A stretch of DNA of 64,000 nucleotides from CAVQGM01 sp963712065 (GTDB lineage Bacteria; Actinomycetota; Acidimicrobiia; Acidimicrobiales; Acidimicrobilacustridaceae), in NCBI GenBank assembly GCA_963712065.1, contig CAVQGM010000001.1, positions 1,612,001 through 1,676,000 on the forward strand, read 5' to 3'. The notes under the pieces were generated by a model that was not told the DNA's origin, ran no database searches, and worked only from the letters and a program-made list of their open reading frames with translations. Every line of letters begins with the position of its first letter. Position 1 is the stretch's first letter. Positions 63,485 through 64,000 of this stretch are shown piece by piece. The translations under genes were made by a program, and so were the position numbers.

Positions 63485-64000
63485 CGAGACATCGTCGCGT
63501 AGCGCGCCGCCGAGCGCGGCGCTGGCCTTCGTCTCGCGGTCGCGGTCGAACAGGCCGAACTGGACGTCGTAGCCGTGGCCCCACTCGTAGTTGTCGACGC
63601 CGGTCCAGTGGAAGAAGCCCCGGACGTCGAGCCCGTCGTCGATGGCGTCGCCGACGATGCCGATGCACTCGTCGAGGTAGCGGACCCGGCTCTGGTCGTC
63701 GAGGCGGCCGGGTCCGGTGACGGGGTCGGTGCCGAGACCGCACTCGGCGACGAGCAGCGGCCGTCCCGGGAGCTCGTCGTGCAGCCGTCGGAGGACCAGC
63801 CCGAGCCCTTCGGGCCACGGTGCGTAGCCCATCGACGTCGGCCGGGCGTCGGCGGGGTAGGGCCCGGTCGTGCCGTCGGCGTACACGGACTCGGAGTGGT
63901 AGTACGAGAAGCCGATCAGGTCGAACGAGCCCACCATCTCCGGGATCTCCCGCTCGACGGTGCCCGGGGTGGCCAGCACGCCGTCGCGCAGGGCCCGGAT
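63485..64000 (-). CDS. GH1 glycoside hydrolase, C-terminal part (runs off the window)
   Basis: The gene begins beyond the right edge. The visible 170 or so residues end a beta-glucosidase-type barrel: FDLIGFSYYHSESVYADGTT, the nucleophile Glu in LLVAECGLG, and the conserved FFHWTGVDNYEWGHGYDVQF and FGLFDRDRET, the usual GH1 end. No stop codon separates it from rpiA; the frame goes straight into the RpiA start through about 16 poorly conserved residues. The boundary at 63485 is my choice. Confidence 0.7.

Overview
This window is about 64 kb of very GC-rich DNA that is almost entirely coding. It is chromosomal housekeeping sequence from an actinobacterium. Supporting signs are the gene order glmS-acpS-nnr-alr-tsaE-tsaB-rimI-tsaD-groES-groEL (a similar order occurs in mycobacteria), GuaB3, an SdhCAB-type succinate dehydrogenase, an F420-type LLM oxidoreductase, many GTG starts and many TANNNT -10 boxes 6-9 nt before start codons (leaderless transcription). 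The class is not proven; Acidimicrobiia is my best guess. I saw no rRNA, tRNA, CRISPR array, IS element or prophage.

Layout. 1-12.7 kb: a plus-strand run from the 3' part of a long GlmS (entering from outside) through acpS, NAD(P)HX repair, a CBS protein, alanine racemase, the tsaE/tsaB/rimI/tsaD t6A tRNA-modification genes and a CIRCE-controlled groES-groEL operon. 12.7-25 kb: an ion channel, CoA diphosphatase, hydrolase, methyltransferase, GuaB3-GuaA, an LLM oxidoreductase, a dienelactone hydrolase, an undescribed protein with two P-II-like segments, and PcrA helicase. 25-41 kb: central metabolism, namely an acyl-CoA-synthetase-like gene, a lone B12-binding protein, sucCD, purN-purH-folD-thioesterase, metF, an aldehyde dehydrogenase, a heterodimeric ABC exporter and malate dehydrogenase. 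41-49 kb: an Fpg/Nei glycosylase with an SCP2-like partner, a PEP-swivel protein coupled to an unknown protein, two MarR regulators (one with an MFS exporter and a palindromic operator), a D-2-hydroxyacid dehydrogenase and DedA. 49-60 kb: sdhCAB, a GH2 mannosidase-like enzyme divergent from a PAS/GAF/GGDEF/EAL protein, a MoxR-like ATPase and an aquaporin. 60.4-64 kb: a scarred region with two gene remnants meeting near 60637, then an extradiol-dioxygenase-like protein, a YdeI-like protein, rpiA and an in-frame partial GH1 glycosidase running off the end.

How they work together: purN, purH, folD and metF link purine synthesis to one-carbon metabolism. sucCD, mdh and sdhCAB cover TCA steps. GuaB3/GuaA serve guanine nucleotides. 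The Tsa genes and GroE serve translation and protein folding.

Three places break an otherwise intact gene or lose an expected stop: tsaD near 9928, the AMP-ligase near 26130, and the GH1-rpiA junction near 63490. The first two are single-base gains next to G/C runs and look more like assembly errors than decay. The most interesting candidates are the duplicated P-II-like protein (21442-22599), the PEP-swivel plus unknown pair (42040-43513), the enlarged GlmS, the overlapping tandem CIRCE and the genome-style leaderless promoter pattern.
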